Positions 61,332 through 64,000 of a DNA stretch of 64,000 nucleotides are shown piece after piece (within the stretch, counting starts at the first letter, position 1; each line of letters opens with the position of its first letter). The stretch is from Bradysia coprophila. Taxonomy: Eukaryota; Arthropoda; Insecta; Diptera; Sciaridae. The notes beneath the pieces were generated by a model. That model was not told the origin of the DNA. It saw nothing but the letters and a program-made list of their open reading frames with translations, and ran no database searches. The stretch lies in the NCBI RefSeq assembly GCF_014529535.1, contig NW_023503493.1, positions 5,240,001 to 5,304,000 of the forward strand, given 5' to 3'. The position numbers and the translations under genes were made by a program.

Positions 61332-63780
61332 TCAATGAAATCCTTGGTGTAGAAACCAGTAGTTGTAGCCAAGTTTATTCTTTTCGTGACACATTTTTTG
61401 AATTTCTGCATTCAGGCTTTTCGGACCCGAACTGAACACTGCAACTTCTTGCCTTTGTAAAATGAACAACAAAAAAATTTCATCGAAAAAATCCAAATTC
61501 AAATTGAACAGTGTTAGCGAAGAGAACGTACTTTTGATAGAGAAAGTCCAAATACGAGAATAGACTGCACCAATTCGGTCGGCCCGAGTGTATTCTGGAT
61601 TTAACAAACGAAGACTCTTGATGGAAGATTTTAGCAATTTTTTGGGCGTTGAAATTTTTTGTTACATAAAGTTGAATGTCCAAACGATCCGGAGCGTTCT
61701 GTTGCCACAACTAAAGAGGTAATTCGTTTAAACTGAGTGAATAGAAAGGGGACCGACAATTCTGAAAGGTTTTTACTTCTTAAAGATGTCAATGAACTAC
61801 TGTCTACGCGACTCTAAAGAAGTTATAGCTCAGGACGTCGAGTTCTTGCGGAAATTATTACTATAAGAAGAACATTACTGTAGGTTTGGAATCGAAACAA
61901 AAATTCCTTTTAAACTCATCGCAATTCCAACGAAACAACAAAATACGGAAGGAAACGCACACGCACGTTATGTTAATGCACAAGATGCTAATTGAACTTA
62001 AAATTTCAATGTCCCATCGTTCGAAAATAGTGCAGAGAGTAACGTTCCCCACATTTTAGTGTAAATTTAGATCGGTTATTAGATGCAATTCTGGTGCCAG
62101 GCCAACAATTTTTTCCACTAGCTCTGTCTTGTCGCGCTATTTACAGTTCAGTTAATAATTCAACTCCGTCGAAAAACGCACAAAAATTGTTGAATTAAGA
62201 ATGGATGGCTTGGAGGGTCACTTATTGGAACTGATTGCTAGTCGAGACTGGAAGAAAATCATCCAATTGAGTGAGCATTATTCGTTGACCGAAAAGTCTC
62301 GATTCTTATGGGCCTGGCCCAGTGAAAAGTGTCTGCTGCAACTCAAAAATGTTCTAGCAGAAAATGGTGTTAAAAGTGTCCTAAGCATTGGTTGCGGATC
62401 GGGTTTACTGGAATGGCTTTTAGAAGAAATGACAGGACTACCAGTCAGTGGCATCGAACTGAAACATTCACTGTGGTCATCCAACTACTCTCCAGCAAAA
62501 TTCATTAAAGTGAAATTCATTGTCGATGAACCGAGCACAGAATATCTTCGGGAAAGTGCCTCAACTGTTGACAATTTTGCTCTATTATTCTGCTACTTCA
62601 ATAACAGATCGGCATTCGATAAGTACATCGAAGCATACGATGGAAATGTGGTGTTGATAATTGGCCCACGAAGTGACTGTAATATTGTTACCGATCCGCT
62701 ACCATTGGATCCTAAATTTTGTGGACATAATGGATTCAAATGGGCTGTGAAAGCAGTCATTAACATCAATGACTACGAAGACGATTGTAACATTTTAGCT
62801 GTGTACAGAAGAGACTGACTCAATAAAGAACTGTGAGAAACCGAAGGATCTTGAAAATTGATTTGAATTAACACTTTGACCGCACCTGGTAAAAAAGGGA
62901 TCAATTTCGGTACTAACCTTTTCCATCAGCTGCTCAAAAATACTCGAAAACCACAAAATCTGTTCCACATGCGTAACCACCCATGTCAAATGTATGCGAC
63001 TCGGTTCTTTCCGCAACTTATAAAGCAAATCATTCAGTACCGATATAAACGGAGTTATACCCACACCACCAGCCACGCACAACGTAATTTTATGTTGAAA
63101 TATCGACTCCAATGGGCTGGGAAATGGTCCATCGACAAGGAATTTTAGTGGCGGACGCTTATGATATGTTTTGATGGTTTGATGCTTTTGGAAGCATAAC
63201 CGCGACGACATTTTTCCGTACAGTTCCATTGTCCAGTCACCCCGAGTTGCGATGAGCAAGGTGAATGTATGATCGGTTTTGGTAGGGACCTGTCGATGTG
63301 GCGTTGAATAGATTTGGTTTTTCCTTCGAAAAAATAGATTAGGAAATGGCAAGCCGTGTACCTTAGTGACTGTGAATGGATGCCATTCCAATGAAGATAT
63401 ATTCAGGCACTGCAGTAAAATATACTGGCCCGGTCGTATGTTCATTTTACTCTTATTGAGACCCAAACGCAGGAAGACAGCTTTGCCCGGGAACTTTTGC
63501 ATATTGTGAAGCACAACGTCATTCGCATTTCGTTTTATGAATCGGACGAAGGCGTCCGCTAAGTATATGAACAAGCCAATCGTTGGCCATATCCACCCCT
63601 AATTATTTGTGCAAGAAGATTGGTTAACGAAACATTCAGCAAATTAAAGACGAAACAAATCACGCGCTTACTCTATGTTCGCCAGAAGAGAATTGTTCCT
63701 TGTTGTGACACGTTTCATCAGTAGCGTTGACATCGTGTGCACATGGGAGGTCAACGTTGGTTTGGAATTTAATGATATTG
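61332..63780 (-). CDS. NADPH oxidase, NOX4-like, C-terminal exons (5' end outside window)
   Basis: Membrane flavocytochrome that passes electrons from NADPH through FAD and haem to oxygen, making superoxide or hydrogen peroxide. Four minus-strand exons are in phase: 63780-63672 (extracellular loop, CAHDVNATDETCHNKEQ), 63598-62918 (last membrane helix IGLFIYLADAFVRFI, then FAD-site HPFTVTK and nucleotide-site CVAGGVGITPF), 61710-61532 (WQQNAPDRLDIQLYV, SGRPNWCSLF), 61452-61332 (VAVFSSGPKSL, ending WFLHQGFH). The WQxNxPDxxxIQLY and GRPxW segments match NOX4 better, as I remember it, than NOX2 or NOX5. The usual C-terminal aromatic is followed by one His. The first four membrane helices with the haem histidines lie beyond the right edge. 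A separate gene lies in the 1.2-kb intron 61711-62917 on the other strand. Confidence 0.85.
62201..62818 (+). CDS. Class I SAM-dependent methyltransferase-like protein, single exon, nested in NOX4-like intron
   Basis: Intact 205-residue frame from ATG (TTAAGAATGG context) to TGA. Motif I VLSIGCGSGLLEWLL at about residues 60-74 is the S-adenosylmethionine loop of a Rossmann-fold methyltransferase. It is followed by an acidic strand end (SGIELK) and later LLFCYFNN and VVLIIGPRSD as plausible motif IV/V strands. The length suits a minimal catalytic domain, with no extra domain or signal peptide. The substrate cannot be told from sequence. AATAAA starts at 62822, three bases after the stop, giving a very short 3' UTR. 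The gene lies entirely within the intron between NOX exons 62918-63598 and 61532-61710, on the opposite strand, with its end 100 bp from a NOX exon. A retroposed origin is possible but not shown. Confidence 0.8.
   Translation: MDGLEGHLLELIASRDWKKIIQLSEHYSLTEKSRFLWAWPSEKCLLQLKNVLAENGVKSVLSIGCGSGLLEWLLEEMTGLPVSGIELKHSLWSSNYSPAKFIKVKFIVDEPSTEYLRESASTVDNFALLFCYFNNRSAFDKYIEAYDGNVVLIIGPRSDCNIVTDPLPLDPKFCGHNGFKWAVKAVININDYEDDCNILAVYRRD
62822..62827 (+). terminator. Polyadenylation signal of nested gene
   Basis: AATAAA starting three bases after the TGA of the methyltransferase-like gene. Confidence 0.6.
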
Positions 63781-64000
63781 CTGGCGAGAAGTAAATAAAA
63801 ACTAAGAAAATCCTTTAGAACAGTCAAATCGTTGTTTCGTTGTTTAGACCTCACTAACAGCCTTTTACGACAATAACAACCCACGCAACGCCTCGAAGTA
63901 TAGAGGATAACCTTTGAGGAAACTAAGGCGTATAACTGCTGTCTCGCCTAAATGTAGACTAGAAATTCTAAACACACAGCAACTGCCCCAATTATGAACC
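63781..64000 (-). other. Partial NOX4-like intron at the window edge
   Basis: Upstream of the acceptor ACTTCTCGCCAG. No further exon could be recognised before the window ends. Confidence 0.4.

Overview
This is eukaryotic nuclear DNA, AT-rich, with spliced genes, GT-AG introns down to about 60 bp, AATAAA polyadenylation signals and a dense load of small inverted-repeat transposable elements. The gene content (a CoREST orthologue with a GATA-like finger, an insect-style LRR protein, a NOX4-like NADPH oxidase) and the compact introns fit an insect, most likely a non-drosophilid dipteran such as a fungus gnat or midge. The species assignment is inference. No bacterial operons, CRISPR arrays or RNA genes were recognised.

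Layout. 1-504 is the 3' end of a leucine-rich-repeat gene (+). 3091-8420 is an unrecognised minus-strand gene encoding about 1,330 residues, with three separate in-frame minisatellites, a CtBP-type PLDLS motif and a CCCH-type zinc knuckle. 8421-12399 is repeat-filled and includes a 1.2-kb mariner-like inverted-repeat element. 12400-23123 (-) is a complete nine-exon CoREST/RCOR gene whose exon phases all join (544 aa: ELM2, SANT1, GATA-like zinc finger, linker, SANT2). 27310-28385 (-) is a complete five-exon gene for a small receptor of the mannose-6-phosphate receptor type (250 aa). 28386-40438 is gene-free and repeat-rich, with a 3.5-kb near-perfect palindrome built from about 145-bp tandem repeats. 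40439-54358 (+) is a six-exon gene for a 1,280-residue Ser/Thr-rich, probably disordered protein with an SH3-ligand motif. 54359-61331 is repeats. 61332-63780 (-) holds the last four exons seen of a NOX4-like NADPH oxidase running off the right edge. Inside one of its introns, on the opposite strand, sits a single-exon methyltransferase-like gene (62201-62818).

The genes are separate transcription units and do not form a pathway. One link is worth noting: CoREST and the neighbouring PLDLS-motif protein are adjacent on the same strand, and CtBP and CoREST are known to share corepressor complexes. Any functional tie is inference.

The non-coding half consists mostly of non-autonomous DNA elements. 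Several hAT-type MITEs are proven by 8-bp target-site duplications readable in the sequence (15451-15636, 16874-17014, 48085-48255, and probably 29875-30116). There are also three large fold-back structures (35.3-38.9 kb, 41.4-42.9 kb, 57.7-58.7 kb). The most unusual items are the giant palindrome, the fold-back with 558-bp arms inside an intron, the triple-minisatellite protein, and the gene nested in the NOX4-like gene.
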